Source: Chitinophaga flava | GTDB taxonomy: Bacteria > Bacteroidota > Bacteroidia > Chitinophagales > Chitinophagaceae | NCBI RefSeq assembly: GCF_003308995.1 | Contig: NZ_QFFJ01000001.1 | Coordinates: 3,100,001-3,164,000 of the forward strand | Length of the DNA stretch: 64,000 nt | Direction of reading: 5' to 3' | Shown: in pieces, positions 43,701 through 52,340 of the stretch | How the letters are laid out: each line of letters opens with the position of its first letter | How positions within the stretch are numbered: position 1 is the first letter of the stretch | The notes under the pieces: generated by a model | The model's database searches: none | Told to the model about the DNA's origin: nothing | The model's input: only the letters and a program-made list of their open reading frames with translations | Made by a program: the position numbers and the translations under genes

Positions 43701-43765
43701 TCAACCGCTACAAACCCGATATCGAAGCGCATATCGCAACCTTTACTGCGCCACCGGCAATGTAA
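40736..43765 (+). CDS. Hybrid sensor histidine kinase/response regulator with Hpt domain
   Basis: A 1009-residue inner-membrane signalling protein. Order: TM1 (residues 5-27), periplasmic sensor, TM2 (about 178-203), PAS 1 (about 226-340), PAS 2 (about 350-460), HisKA with H488 in MSHEIRTPMNG, HATPase with NAIKF, GIGIP and GGTGLGLTI, receiver with D782 in IMDLQMPGMDG, Pro-rich linker, and Hpt with H943 in SHQLKGNLG. All phosphorelay steps are in one chain. No cognate response regulator is adjacent. Its 3' end overlaps the next gene, on the other strand, by 23 bp. Confidence 0.93.
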   Translation: MRKIALTVITLVIAVLMALSGFIFYAGMVQKRTNAAASWIRSSQTTTNQARTIGTLDYKSTAGIKDYLLSNGHTNLMEQQLQDSILGMLLRLTGNPHNTPAQQQRLQAIQQQLIQRRHTKHHIISTANENPEEARQMVLSPDFRQQGRSLQEIITSYIRTEQQELVQRIDKDSSYTTYSFWFTIILSTLTLTLLVGESRYIFKLLIRIRTWSNQLLKSEQSFRRLAEEAEPMIFKCSLDGYFTYVSPRSEEITGYSNTTLTGKHCSLLLEDDEFKRMQRFYKHQLSNGDEYSSLQLEILTRAGKKKWVEQLTSIITGDDGKKEFECIVKDIDQEYRKNESIQYLQRRLEAILDYMPSMMFVKDMSGNYLLVNNRFMEVMQVRQEDIVGKTDADLHYPWVSRYTGICRQVMITGIREKMEETLTVNNKTYHFLLTVFPLRNTNHEMIGICCLGQDLTEKTLYLQQEKEARKKAEEAQKSQETFLANMSHEIRTPMNGIVGMTQLLLQEHTLSVVQQEYVTAIQRSASTLLVIINEILDFSKIKAGKLELVIEPFNLHEAINSAFFPLQLLAREKGLNFSARIHENIPANLLGDEVRLNQVLTNLIENAIKFTSEGHVTVTVTLVSADKDHSGIRIGFKVEDSGIGIPSDKTEVIFESFSQSHKGNSRHFGGTGLGLTICQHLIDLQNGMLKVDSTPGKGSVFYFELPFTKDPFPRQRSAAPAEGTPQQPLLGKTILVVEDNRINQQVAYYTLKKGGCASVDVVDSGMAALEILTVKSYNCIIMDLQMPGMDGYETTRAIRNNGINTSIIAVTASALDGEKERCLQAGMNDYVSKPFQKEELFRKIQASASNDANTNPMPSPEPTPSPAQQPDSSPVASGTTSPAQQQPTQNERPPISFDDIYLMMQKDEVKMILEDLVLYMPDYITRLRQHIEEGNWTEVGSISHQLKGNLGYVCMYEAVQLAHEINRSVVFDPNYEELSRKAARMEELFNRYKPDIEAHIATFTAPPAM

Positions 43766-45452
43766 AGTAAAACAAACTGCCTTTGCCTTCTTCGCTGGAA
43801 ACACCGATTACGCCGCCCTGCGCTTCTATAAACTCCTTGGAGATAGCTAATCCCAGGCCGTTACCTTTATGTCCTTTGATACCAGGCACCTGGAAGAAAC
43901 GTTCAAATATTCTATCGCGGAAAGCCAGGGGAATCCCCTTGCCATAATCACGCACAGAAAAAGAAAGCATATTGGTACCGGTATTCTCTACGGTCAGGTC
44001 TATGGCGGATTTCAGGGTGGAATAACGGATGGCGTTGGTTAACAGGTTGACCAGCACCCAGGCTGTCTTTTCCACATCCGCCATTACCCGGGGCAAAGCC
44101 TCCGGTACATGTTGGCGGATCGTGATTTCCCGCTGCGCGGCCTGTTTCTGTACAGTGTCCAGCGCATACTGAACGATATTAAACGCAGTAACCGGCTGCG
44201 GTTGCAGCTGGATATTGCCACTTTCTACCTGCGACAGGTCCAGCAGCTCGCTGACAATCTTGATCATCCGCTGGTTGTCCTGTTTCATACTTTCGAGCAG
44301 CTCCCGCTGTTCCGGCTTGAGTGAGCCGGTACGCTCATCTTCCAGCAGCTTGATGCTGAAATCAGAAGAAGCCAGTGGTGTTTTCAGTTCATGTGAAATG
44401 GTAGCGATAAAATGTGTTTTGGCCAGATCCTGTTCTTTAAAGGCGGTAATATTTTTAAGGATAACGACATAGCCTATACGCTTTTCTTCATGCCGGATAT
44501 CTGCTATTTCCTGGGTAAAGAAACATTCCTTTCCTTCCACTACTATTTTGAGGGGTACATTTTCCTGTGGGTTGATCAGGAAGCGCAACAGATCATTCCG
44601 TTTGGCGATTTCATCGGCAGAACGGCCTACCAGCTCCTTCTCAGGAATACTGAGCAGCTGCAGGGCCTGTACGTTGGCAAACAGAATAGTGTTTTTAGTA
44701 TCAAAGCCGATAGTAGCATCTTTAAAGCTGCTGATCACCGCTTCCGCGCGTTGTTTCTCGAAGGTGATACGGGCCAGGTTACTGTGTTCATATTCATCCA
44801 GCCGCTGGGCCATCGTATTAAAGGCAGTGGCCAGCTCTCCAAACTCGTCCCCGGATTTGAAATACAACCGTTTGCTGTATTGTTTGTCAGCAATGCCTTT
44901 GATAGCTTCCGTCAGTGTATGGATAGGATTGGCAATATAACCGGGGAAATTATATACAAAAGTGAAACCCAGCAGAAAACAAACACCACTGATAATGGCG
45001 ATGTAGAGCAGCGCATGGTCTGCCGTTCTTTTTACCAGTTCATTTTTCCCTACAATAGCGTTCATATTGAGGTCCATGATGGTATAAATGCTCTTTTTAA
45101 GCGCAGCAACATCAGCCGGATTGGCCACAGAGTCCTGCCGCAGTTTATTGAATACCTGCTCTACCCCAGCGGTAGCGGCGCGTTCTCCCCGTTCTGTCAC
45201 ATTCGTCTGCTGCTGTTTGAGGTTGGTAGCAAACTGCTTTAGGGCATGTTCCCTGTTGACTGGAAGCTCTTCCAGGGCCACCAGCATATTTTTAGAGTAC
45301 TCCAGCGACTCGTAGTTATCTTTCAGGATGATTTTGGCTTTTTCTGTCAGCCGGTTCAGGTAGTAGTATCCCAGTACACTCACTATCAGCAGCATAATGT
45401 AGAGGAACAGCACCCCCAAAGTAATCTTCGTTTTTAACCTCAGTGTACTCAT
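43743..45452 (-). CDS. Membrane sensor histidine kinase of the kdp operon (C-terminal half of split KdpD)
   Basis: Residues 8-31 and 147-166 are membrane helices with a helical periplasmic sensor between them. HAMP (about 165-220), PAS (about 235-340), HisKA with H near 356 (SHELKTPLAS) and HATPase (NAIRYS, GKGIPLAF, GNGLGLAIS) follow. In E. coli these functions sit on one KdpD; here the KdpD sensor is the preceding gene (ATGA overlap), so the two act together on potassium or turgor. The product belongs with the kdp genes. No KdpE gene is present in the window. Confidence 0.87.
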   Translation of the reverse strand: MSTLRLKTKITLGVLFLYIMLLIVSVLGYYYLNRLTEKAKIILKDNYESLEYSKNMLVALEELPVNREHALKQFATNLKQQQTNVTERGERAATAGVEQVFNKLRQDSVANPADVAALKKSIYTIMDLNMNAIVGKNELVKRTADHALLYIAIISGVCFLLGFTFVYNFPGYIANPIHTLTEAIKGIADKQYSKRLYFKSGDEFGELATAFNTMAQRLDEYEHSNLARITFEKQRAEAVISSFKDATIGFDTKNTILFANVQALQLLSIPEKELVGRSADEIAKRNDLLRFLINPQENVPLKIVVEGKECFFTQEIADIRHEEKRIGYVVILKNITAFKEQDLAKTHFIATISHELKTPLASSDFSIKLLEDERTGSLKPEQRELLESMKQDNQRMIKIVSELLDLSQVESGNIQLQPQPVTAFNIVQYALDTVQKQAAQREITIRQHVPEALPRVMADVEKTAWVLVNLLTNAIRYSTLKSAIDLTVENTGTNMLSFSVRDYGKGIPLAFRDRIFERFFQVPGIKGHKGNGLGLAISKEFIEAQGGVIGVSSEEGKGSLFYFTLPVAQ

Positions 45453-46573
45453 GACAGGATAATAAGATCTATATCATTGGAAGAAAGGGTTTTCAGCAGC
45501 TGGTTAAACAGGTTGGTCCGTAAGATGATACGGAATAAACTGATATGCGGCTTGCCTATACAAACAGTAGTGATCTGCTTTTCCAGGGCTACGTTGATAA
45601 TTGCCTCTGAAATGCTGGCATGATGTTCTTGCACAACTTCCGCGCCTAATTCTGTAGCCAGTTTAAGATTATTGATCAGGTGGCGCTGTGCGGCCAGCGG
45701 TATTTTATCCACGCTTTCACGGGGCGTTTGCACATACAATACATACCAGTCGGCATGGTAATAAGCTGCCAGCCTTGCGGTTTTACGGATCACTTTGCGG
45801 GCTACTTCATCATTGGTGGAGATACAGGCCATGAAGTTCTCATGACGCATCTGCTGGCTTCTGGGCACTTCCGTTTCCACTTTACGTTCCACCTGAGTGG
45901 CTACTTCCTTCAGTGCCAGCTCCCGCAACTGCAGTATCTTATCGGCCTGGAAGAAGTTCCGTAAAGCAGTATCCACCTTGGACTGATCGTATATCTTACC
46001 TTCTTTGAGACGGGTGATCAGCTCGTCGGCGGTGAGGTCTATATTCACTACTTCATCTGCAATCTGCAGCATACTATCGGGCACCCTTTCCTGCACCTCT
46101 ACACCGGTAATGTATTTAACCTCCTGGTTGATGCTTTCTATATGCTGGATATTGATGGCAGAGATAACATTGATACCGGCGTTGAGCAGGTCCAGTACGT
46201 CCTGCCAGCGTTTTTCATTTTTAGAGCCGGGAATATTGGTATGTGCCAGCTCATCTACCACTACCCATTCCGGCGCCAGCAGCAGGATGGTGCTGACATC
46301 CATTTCATCCAGCATTTTCCCTTTATAGAAAACCTGCCTGCGGGGAATTGCAGGCAGGCCTTCTACGAGGGCCTGCGTTTCCACACGGCCATGCGTTTCT
46401 ACGTACCCTATCTGGACATTAATGCCGTTCCTTAACATAGCATGCGCTTCCTGCAGCATACGATAAGTCTTTCCTACGCCGGCACTCATGCCGATATAGA
46501 TTTTAAACTTGCCCCTGCCACTGCGATTGGCCAGGTTAAGGTAATGTTGTACGGTATGTTCTTTTTCTGTCAT
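45449..46573 (-). CDS. kdpD: KdpD-like sensor protein (KdpD N-terminal plus USP domains)
   Basis: A 374-residue cytoplasmic protein. The KdpD sensor domain has the P-loop GMSAGVGKTYRML (residues about 28-40), GYVETHGR and DELAHTNIPGS. After residue 240 comes the universal-stress-protein fold with VCIGKPHIS near the end. E. coli KdpD carries these on one 894-residue chain with four membrane helices and a kinase; here the kinase is the next gene. It senses K+ or cyclic-di-AMP in known systems; c-di-AMP binding cannot be read here. In operon after the porin, stop/start overlap with the kinase. Confidence 0.92.
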   Translation of the reverse strand: MTEKEHTVQHYLNLANRSGRGKFKIYIGMSAGVGKTYRMLQEAHAMLRNGINVQIGYVETHGRVETQALVEGLPAIPRRQVFYKGKMLDEMDVSTILLLAPEWVVVDELAHTNIPGSKNEKRWQDVLDLLNAGINVISAINIQHIESINQEVKYITGVEVQERVPDSMLQIADEVVNIDLTADELITRLKEGKIYDQSKVDTALRNFFQADKILQLRELALKEVATQVERKVETEVPRSQQMRHENFMACISTNDEVARKVIRKTARLAAYYHADWYVLYVQTPRESVDKIPLAAQRHLINNLKLATELGAEVVQEHHASISEAIINVALEKQITTVCIGKPHISLFRIILRTNLFNQLLKTLSSNDIDLIILS

Positions 46574-46579
46574 GATCTG

Positions 46580-47662
46580 TTAGAACCAGACTGCCAGCGA
46601 CGCTGTCAGGGCTGTATTGGTATTTTTGAGTTCTGTGCTCTTGATGAATGGTTTATCCTTTCCGTCAAACATCCTTCCTTCTACACGAAACATCACATTG
46701 TTGACCGGTGAAAAATCCAGATTCAGTGAATAACCTGTTGTTTGGAATCCTTGCGATGTACCAGTGGAAATCACTACACCGTCTTTATCGTTAAAATGTT
46801 CTACTCTTCCGGCCACAGCGAATTTATCGGTAAATGCATAACGCGCAATAACGATCGGGGTATACCATTTTGACAGTTCGCTGCTGCCTTTTTCCTTCTG
46901 TTGCAGACCATAATCTACACCGGCTATCACGCTGAATTTATCCGTTATACCAAAGGTACCATAAAGGTTGTTAAAATAGCGCATACGGCGTACGGTATCG
47001 GGTAAATCATTGCCTACATAAGTGCTCCAGTTCAGCAATATTTTGTCAGTTGGTTTAAAGGAGATCTGAGTACCAAAATTAGGTGTCTGATTACCATCCA
47101 CCCGTTTGATCCGTTGCCATCCATTAAGATACAGGGCAGCAAATGACCATTTCTCATTCGGAGTCCAGGTAACTTTTGCACCCGTTTCAAAATAAGGAGA
47201 ATTTTCTGCTAACAGACTGCGGGTAAGGGTAGGGCAGTCTTTTCCGATAGCACTTTCAAAACCAATATGGGCGGGCATAATACCGGCATCTATCCAGACA
47301 TTTTTACCTACTCTTACGCCAACATTGGCTTCATATACATATTGCCAGATGCTGGGTTCTGCTGCCAGATTGTACTGGGCATAAGTACCGGTCATCAGGG
47401 CGATATTTCCGTGTACCCTGTCTGCATTATAACTGGCTTTGAGCATGGCCAGATTGAGGTTCAGCTCATTGTGCCTGTTGAAGTTATACAGGAAACCAGG
47501 TTTGGTATGATTGGATGGCTGATGCATATCATAACTGTAATAAGCTTCGGCGTAGCCGGAAAATGTCAGTTTACCTTTTTCTTTCTCTGCTGTTGGTTCG
47601 GTTTGGGCAAAGAGGGTAATGGCAGCAGCCAGGCCGGCTGCCAGCAATAGAATCTTCTTCAT
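46580..47662 (-). CDS. Outer-membrane porin of the kdp operon (BBP2/OmpL-like)
   Basis: The start at 47662 (MKKILLLAAGLAAAITLFAQ) is chosen because it opens a clean signal peptide; an upstream frame adds 15 unlikely residues. The remaining 340 residues form beta strands typical of the putative beta-barrel porin-2 family (FSGYAEAYYSYDMHQ, HNELNLNLAMLKA, GHIGFESAIG-like central region, ending in aromatic SLAVWF). Placement between kdpC and kdpD argues for passive K+ entry across the outer membrane feeding the Kdp pump; that role is an inference. Confidence 0.82.
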   Translation of the reverse strand: MKKILLLAAGLAAAITLFAQTEPTAEKEKGKLTFSGYAEAYYSYDMHQPSNHTKPGFLYNFNRHNELNLNLAMLKASYNADRVHGNIALMTGTYAQYNLAAEPSIWQYVYEANVGVRVGKNVWIDAGIMPAHIGFESAIGKDCPTLTRSLLAENSPYFETGAKVTWTPNEKWSFAALYLNGWQRIKRVDGNQTPNFGTQISFKPTDKILLNWSTYVGNDLPDTVRRMRYFNNLYGTFGITDKFSVIAGVDYGLQQKEKGSSELSKWYTPIVIARYAFTDKFAVAGRVEHFNDKDGVVISTGTSQGFQTTGYSLNLDFSPVNNVMFRVEGRMFDGKDKPFIKSTELKNTNTALTASLAVWF

Positions 47663-47723
47663 AAAAAAATATAGGTTAAATGGAATTTCCGGTGAATGAG
47701 CCTTCACCGGAAATCGGTGGGTT

Positions 47724-48287
47724 TTATTTTAATTCATCCAGTGCGATGTTCAGCTTCAACACGTTCACTACAGAAGGGCCGAGCAGGCCGAACAACGGGC
47801 CTTTGGTATTGTCGTCTACCAGCTGTTTCAGCTTCTCCGGAGCAATGCCTCTGGCTTTGGCTACACGGGAAATCTGTATGTATGCCGCAGCAGGAGAGAG
47901 GTGCGGGTCAAGACCACTGGCAGAAGCAGTCACCAGTTCTGCCGGGATATCTTCTTTTTTCACATTCGGGTTATGCACCAGGAAGCTATCTATTCTTTCC
48001 TGTACAGTTTTCAGATACTCCGGATTGCCGGCAGCTTTGTTGGAACCACCGGAACCGGCAGCATTGTAATCTACTGTACTGGGGCGGGACCAGAAGTATT
48101 TATCCTGTGTGAATTTCTGTCCTATATTTTCATACCCTACAACTCTTCCATTATGCGTTACCGTTACCCCGCCGCCCTTTCCGGGGGCCAGTCTGGCAAC
48201 CCCGGCCAGAAACAGGGGATAAATACCTGCCAATAATACCAGCAGGAGAACGGTCAGTTTTATAGAGGGCCAGAGATACTTTTTCAT
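47724..48287 (-). CDS. kdpC: Potassium-transporting ATPase subunit C
   Basis: A 187-residue protein with one N-terminal membrane helix (TVLLLVLLAGIYPLFLAGVA) and a periplasmic domain carrying KdpC signatures: YFWSRPS (near 69), AGSGGSNKAAGNPEY (near 82) and a conserved C-terminal TASASGLDPHLSPAAAYIQ. KdpC stabilises the KdpA-KdpB complex. It follows kdpB with a 25-bp gap. Confidence 0.96.
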   Translation of the reverse strand: MKKYLWPSIKLTVLLLVLLAGIYPLFLAGVARLAPGKGGGVTVTHNGRVVGYENIGQKFTQDKYFWSRPSTVDYNAAGSGGSNKAAGNPEYLKTVQERIDSFLVHNPNVKKEDIPAELVTASASGLDPHLSPAAAYIQISRVAKARGIAPEKLKQLVDDNTKGPLFGLLGPSVVNVLKLNIALDELK

Positions 48288-48312
48288 CTTCTTGAATTTT
48301 TAATCTTTTATA

Positions 48313-50376
48313 CTACCGGATAAAGAGCGTTATCAGCATGTCGATCAGTTTGATACCGATGAAGGGGGCTACTACGCCACCAACACCGTATATCAACAGG
48401 TTCCTGCGCAGCAGCGCGCTGGCGCCTATCGGCTTGTAGGCCACACCACGCAATGCCAGCGGAATAAGCATAGGGATAATGATCGCATTGAAGATCACCG
48501 CACTCAGGATAGCCGTTTCAGGGCTATGCAACTTCATCACATTGATGCCTTGCAGGGCAGGAATAGAAGCCACAAAGAGCGCAGGCACAATTGCAAAATA
48601 TTTGGCCACATCGTTGGCGATGGAGAAGGTAGTCAACGTACCTCTTGTCATCAGCAGTTGTTTACCGATTTCCACGATTTCAATCAGTTTGGTAGGATCG
48701 TTGTCAAGGTCCACCATGTTACCGGCTTCTTTTGCTGCCTGGGTACCGCTGTTCATCGCTACGCCTACATCAGCCTGGGCCAGTGCCGGAGCATCGTTGG
48801 TACCGTCGCCCATCATCGCTACCAGCCGACCTTCCTGTTGTTCTTTACGGATATAGGTCATCTTATCTTCCGGCTTGGCTTCAGCGATGAAGTCATCTAC
48901 ACCGGCTTTGGTGGCGATATATTTGGCAGTAAGTGGATTATCTCCGGTTACCATCACAGTTTTCACACCCATTTTACGCAGACGCTCAAAACGTTCGCTG
49001 ATACCGGGTTTGATGATATCCTGCAGTTCAATAACGCCCTGCACTTTGCTGTTGAGTGCTACCACCAGCGGCGTGCCTCCGTCTCTGGAGATAGCTTCCA
49101 CACGGGTAAGTGTATCAGTCGGGAACTGGAAGCCTTCTCTTTCTGTGAGCCTTTTGATGGCATCATAAGCACCTTTACGGATACGGTTGCCATCAGGCAG
49201 ATCGATACCGCTACTACGTGTTTCGGCAGTGAATTTCACCAGGCTGGCACCGGATACAGTCAGCTTGCTGACGATATCTTTACCGGCCAGTTCCACGATG
49301 GACTTACCTTCCGGCGTTTCGTCAGACAGAGAGCTGAGGGCACAGAGTCTGATAAAATCTTCCGGCGCATTACCGTTGGTAGGATAAAAATTGGTGGCCT
49401 TACGGTTACCGATGGTGATGGTACCGGTTTTGTCCAGCAGCAACACATCGATGTCACCGGCTGTTTCCACGGCCTTCCCTGATTTGGTGATCACGTTGGC
49501 ACGCAGTGCACGGTCCATTCCGGCGATACCGATGGCAGACAACAGCCCACCGATGGTGGTAGGTATCAAACATACAAACAGGGAAATAAAAGCAGCGATC
49601 GTGATCGGTGTCTGTGCGTAATCGGCAAACGGTTTTAATGTCACACACACAATGATGAACACCAGGGTGAAACTGGCCAGCAGAATGGTCAGCGCAATTT
49701 CATTCGGTGTTTTCTGACGGCTGGCACCTTCTACGAGGGCAATCATTTTATCAAGGAAAGACTCACCTGGTTCAGTGGTCACCTTTACTTTGATATGATC
49801 AGACAGTACTTTGGTACCGCCTACCACGCTGGACTTATCACCACCTGCTTCACGGATCACCGGCGCAGATTCACCGGTGATGGCCGATTCGTCGATGCTG
49901 GCCAGGCCTTGTATAATTTCTCCATCTGCCGGGATGATATCGCCTGGATCGCAGACGAAGATATCACCCTTACGCAGGGAAGATGAGGAAACAACTTTGA
50001 CTTCGTTGGTAAATATTTCTCCTACCAGTTCTATTTTTTTGGCAGGTGTTTCTTCCCTGGTACGACGCAGGCTTTCAGCCTGAGCTTTACCGCGTGCTTC
50101 TGCAATGGCTTCTGCGAAGTTGGCAAACAGCAGGGTGAGAAAGAGGACTATAAAAATGGTAATGTTATAAGCTGCACTACCCTGGTCAGTGTTTTTGGTA
50201 AAGAGCGCATACAGTGCTACGATCAGCATCACCGCAGTGCCTACCTCTACGGTAAACATGACCGGGTTTTTGATCATCAGTTTCGGATTCAGTTTCACGA
50301 AGGACTGTTTCAGGCTTTGCATCACCTGCTCCCTTGGAAACAGTGTATTATCTTTCTTCTTCATGTTAATAGTCAT
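48313..50376 (-). CDS. kdpB: Potassium-transporting P-type ATPase subunit B
   Basis: The catalytic subunit, about 687 residues. Visible are the phosphorylation motif DKTGT near residue 314, TGES in the actuator domain, MVTGDNPLTA and GDGTNDAPALAQADVG in the P domain, plus seven membrane segments. ATP hydrolysis here drives K+ uptake through KdpA. Start may be Met1 (50376) or Met5 (50364). It follows kdpA with a 15-bp gap. Confidence 0.97.
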   Translation of the reverse strand: MTINMKKKDNTLFPREQVMQSLKQSFVKLNPKLMIKNPVMFTVEVGTAVMLIVALYALFTKNTDQGSAAYNITIFIVLFLTLLFANFAEAIAEARGKAQAESLRRTREETPAKKIELVGEIFTNEVKVVSSSSLRKGDIFVCDPGDIIPADGEIIQGLASIDESAITGESAPVIREAGGDKSSVVGGTKVLSDHIKVKVTTEPGESFLDKMIALVEGASRQKTPNEIALTILLASFTLVFIIVCVTLKPFADYAQTPITIAAFISLFVCLIPTTIGGLLSAIGIAGMDRALRANVITKSGKAVETAGDIDVLLLDKTGTITIGNRKATNFYPTNGNAPEDFIRLCALSSLSDETPEGKSIVELAGKDIVSKLTVSGASLVKFTAETRSSGIDLPDGNRIRKGAYDAIKRLTEREGFQFPTDTLTRVEAISRDGGTPLVVALNSKVQGVIELQDIIKPGISERFERLRKMGVKTVMVTGDNPLTAKYIATKAGVDDFIAEAKPEDKMTYIRKEQQEGRLVAMMGDGTNDAPALAQADVGVAMNSGTQAAKEAGNMVDLDNDPTKLIEIVEIGKQLLMTRGTLTTFSIANDVAKYFAIVPALFVASIPALQGINVMKLHSPETAILSAVIFNAIIIPMLIPLALRGVAYKPIGASALLRRNLLIYGVGGVVAPFIGIKLIDMLITLFIR

Positions 50377-50391
50377 TATAGGTTTATCCTC

Positions 50392-52104
50392 TTACAAGGA
50401 GAAGTACTCTGCTATCGGGCCTAATGCCAGTGCCGGGAAATAAGACAGCGCAGTCAGGATGATGATCACCGCGAAAGTCATTGCGCCAAAGGTGATCGAG
50501 TCTGTTCTCAGTGTACCGGCAGAAGCAGGAATGTATTTTTTAGAAGCCATCAGACCAGCGATAGCCACCGGTCCGATAATGGGCAGGAATCGTCCCAGTA
50601 TCAGCACAAAGCCGGTGGTTACGTTCCAGAACACATTACCGTCGCCCAGTCCTTCAAAGCCGGAACCGTTGTTGGCATTGGCTGAAGTGTATTCATACAG
50701 CATCTCTGAGAATCCGTGATAGTTGGGATTGTTGAGCCATGCAGATGGTTTCATCGCCCAATTAGCATCCGGATGATGTGCCAGCACCCAGGAGGAGAGC
50801 GCCGTACCAGCCAGGATCAGGAAAGGAGACAACAGCGTAATAATTGCTGCGATCTTCACTTCGCGGGCTTCCAGCTTGTGGCCCATCAGCTCAGGTGTAC
50901 GACCTACCATCAGCCCGGAGATAAAGACGGCGATGATGATAAAGATGTAATAGTTGAGGATACCTACGCCACAACCGCCATAGAAGCAGTTCAGCATCAT
51001 ACCCAGTAATTGCATCATACCGGTCATTGGCATAGTGCTGTCGTGCCAGCCACATACGGAGCCGGTAGAGATGATGGTGGTAACAGTGCTCCAGTAGCCG
51101 GTGGCAGCGGGTCCAAAACGGACCTCTTTACCTTCCATGGCGCCGGTGGCCTGTTGTATGCCCATATGCGCAATAGCAGGGTTTCCGTTTATTTCCGATT
51201 GCATGGTCGGTACCAGCAGGCATATCATCCCGATGGTCATCACCCCGAAAATCACATAGGCAAACTTGCGGCGGTTGATGAACATGCCCAGTGCAAACAC
51301 CATGGCGATAGGTATGACAACCTGTGCAAACATTTCAGTCATCCAGGTTACGTAGCTGGGGTTTTCCAGCGGGTGAGCGGAGTTGGCACCAAACCAGCCA
51401 CCACCGTTGGTTCCAACGTGTTTGATGGCAATAAATCCGGCAGCTGGTCCGCGGGATACGTTCACAGTATCACCCTGCATGGTTACTACGGTATCTTTAC
51501 CATCGAAGCTGGCAGGAGTACCGTTAAAAACAAGTATCAGTGCAATAACGACAGATATAGGTAAAAGGATGCGGGTGATTGTTTTGAGGAAGATATCCCA
51601 GAAGTTACCCAGCTTGGTAGTGGTTTTTTCTTTCATGGCTTTGAAAACCACGATCAGTGCGGCGATACCGGTGGCAGCACTTACGAACTGCAGGAAGGCC
51701 AGCACAAACAGCTGTGTGAAGTAAGTAACACCTGTTTCACCTGAATAGTGTTGCAGGTTACAGTTTACAACGAAGCTAATAGCAGTGTTAAATGCCAGGT
51801 CGGCCGATTGTCCGGGGTTACCATCCGGATTCAGCGGCAGCTTATCCTGGAACATCAGTACAAAAAAGGCATAAACAAACCACACCATGTTGATGGTCAG
51901 GAGTGCTTTGAGGTGCTCTTTCCAGGTCATTTCCTCTTTGGGATTGATGCCGGAAATTTTGAAGAACAGACGCTCCAGCGGCGCCATAAAGTCGGACCAG
52001 GTTTTATCTCCCCTGAATACCTTTACGATATACCTCGCCAGTGGCCAGGCCAGTAGTAATGTTAGTCCATAGGTGGCAATAACGCCTAAAATTTCAGTAG
52101 TCAT
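50392..52104 (-). CDS. kdpA: Potassium-transporting ATPase subunit A
   Basis: A 570-residue, ten-helix channel-like subunit that selects and moves K+. KdpA signatures visible include FNTAISFVVNCNLQHYSGE (near 110-130), GTNGGGWFGANSAHPLENP (near 230-250), and GMMLNCFYGGCGVGILNYY (near 365). It is the first large gene of the operon after kdpF. The length is close to the usual 557-560. Confidence 0.97.
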   Translation of the reverse strand: MTTEILGVIATYGLTLLLAWPLARYIVKVFRGDKTWSDFMAPLERLFFKISGINPKEEMTWKEHLKALLTINMVWFVYAFFVLMFQDKLPLNPDGNPGQSADLAFNTAISFVVNCNLQHYSGETGVTYFTQLFVLAFLQFVSAATGIAALIVVFKAMKEKTTTKLGNFWDIFLKTITRILLPISVVIALILVFNGTPASFDGKDTVVTMQGDTVNVSRGPAAGFIAIKHVGTNGGGWFGANSAHPLENPSYVTWMTEMFAQVVIPIAMVFALGMFINRRKFAYVIFGVMTIGMICLLVPTMQSEINGNPAIAHMGIQQATGAMEGKEVRFGPAATGYWSTVTTIISTGSVCGWHDSTMPMTGMMQLLGMMLNCFYGGCGVGILNYYIFIIIAVFISGLMVGRTPELMGHKLEAREVKIAAIITLLSPFLILAGTALSSWVLAHHPDANWAMKPSAWLNNPNYHGFSEMLYEYTSANANNGSGFEGLGDGNVFWNVTTGFVLILGRFLPIIGPVAIAGLMASKKYIPASAGTLRTDSITFGAMTFAVIIILTALSYFPALALGPIAEYFSL

Positions 52105-52149
52105 CTCTAGTTAGTTAAAAGCTTTGCAGCGGCTCAGGTGGCGGCCGCC

Positions 52150-52227
52150 TCAGAATTTCTCCGGTTTCAGCAGCACATACACCATGTATGCGAAAACCAA
52201 TATTGAAAGCACAAATAATGCGGTCAT
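52150..52227 (-). CDS. kdpF: KdpF small membrane subunit
   Basis: A 25-residue peptide (start MTALFVLSILVFAYMVYVLL) with one membrane helix and a KPEKF tail ending in TGA. Length, single helix and position directly before kdpA match KdpF, which stabilises the Kdp complex. Too short for routine gene callers. The gap to kdpA is 45 bp. Confidence 0.88.
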   Translation of the reverse strand: MTALFVLSILVFAYMVYVLLKPEKF

Positions 52228-52242
52228 AACAGGTGTGTTTAA

Positions 52243-52329
52243 TCAGATTTTTTCAAAATAGTCTACAGAACCAAAGAACAGGGCAAAGCAGGCCAGTCCC
52301 GCCAATACCAGTAAAATAGTCATCATCAT
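52243..52329 (-). CDS. Extra small membrane peptide at the head of the kdp operon
   Basis: A 28-residue frame from ATG at 52329 (three Met codons in a row; MMMTILLVLAGLACFALFFG) with one helix and a charged SVDYFEKI tail. It precedes kdpF by 15 bp on the same strand. It resembles KdpF in size and topology but not in sequence. I believe such peptides recur at the head of Bacteroidota kdp operons; this is not verified. A second F-like subunit or an operon leader are both possible. Confidence 0.65.
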   Translation of the reverse strand: MMMTILLVLAGLACFALFFGSVDYFEKI

Positions 52330-52340
52330 AAAAGTTGTTT

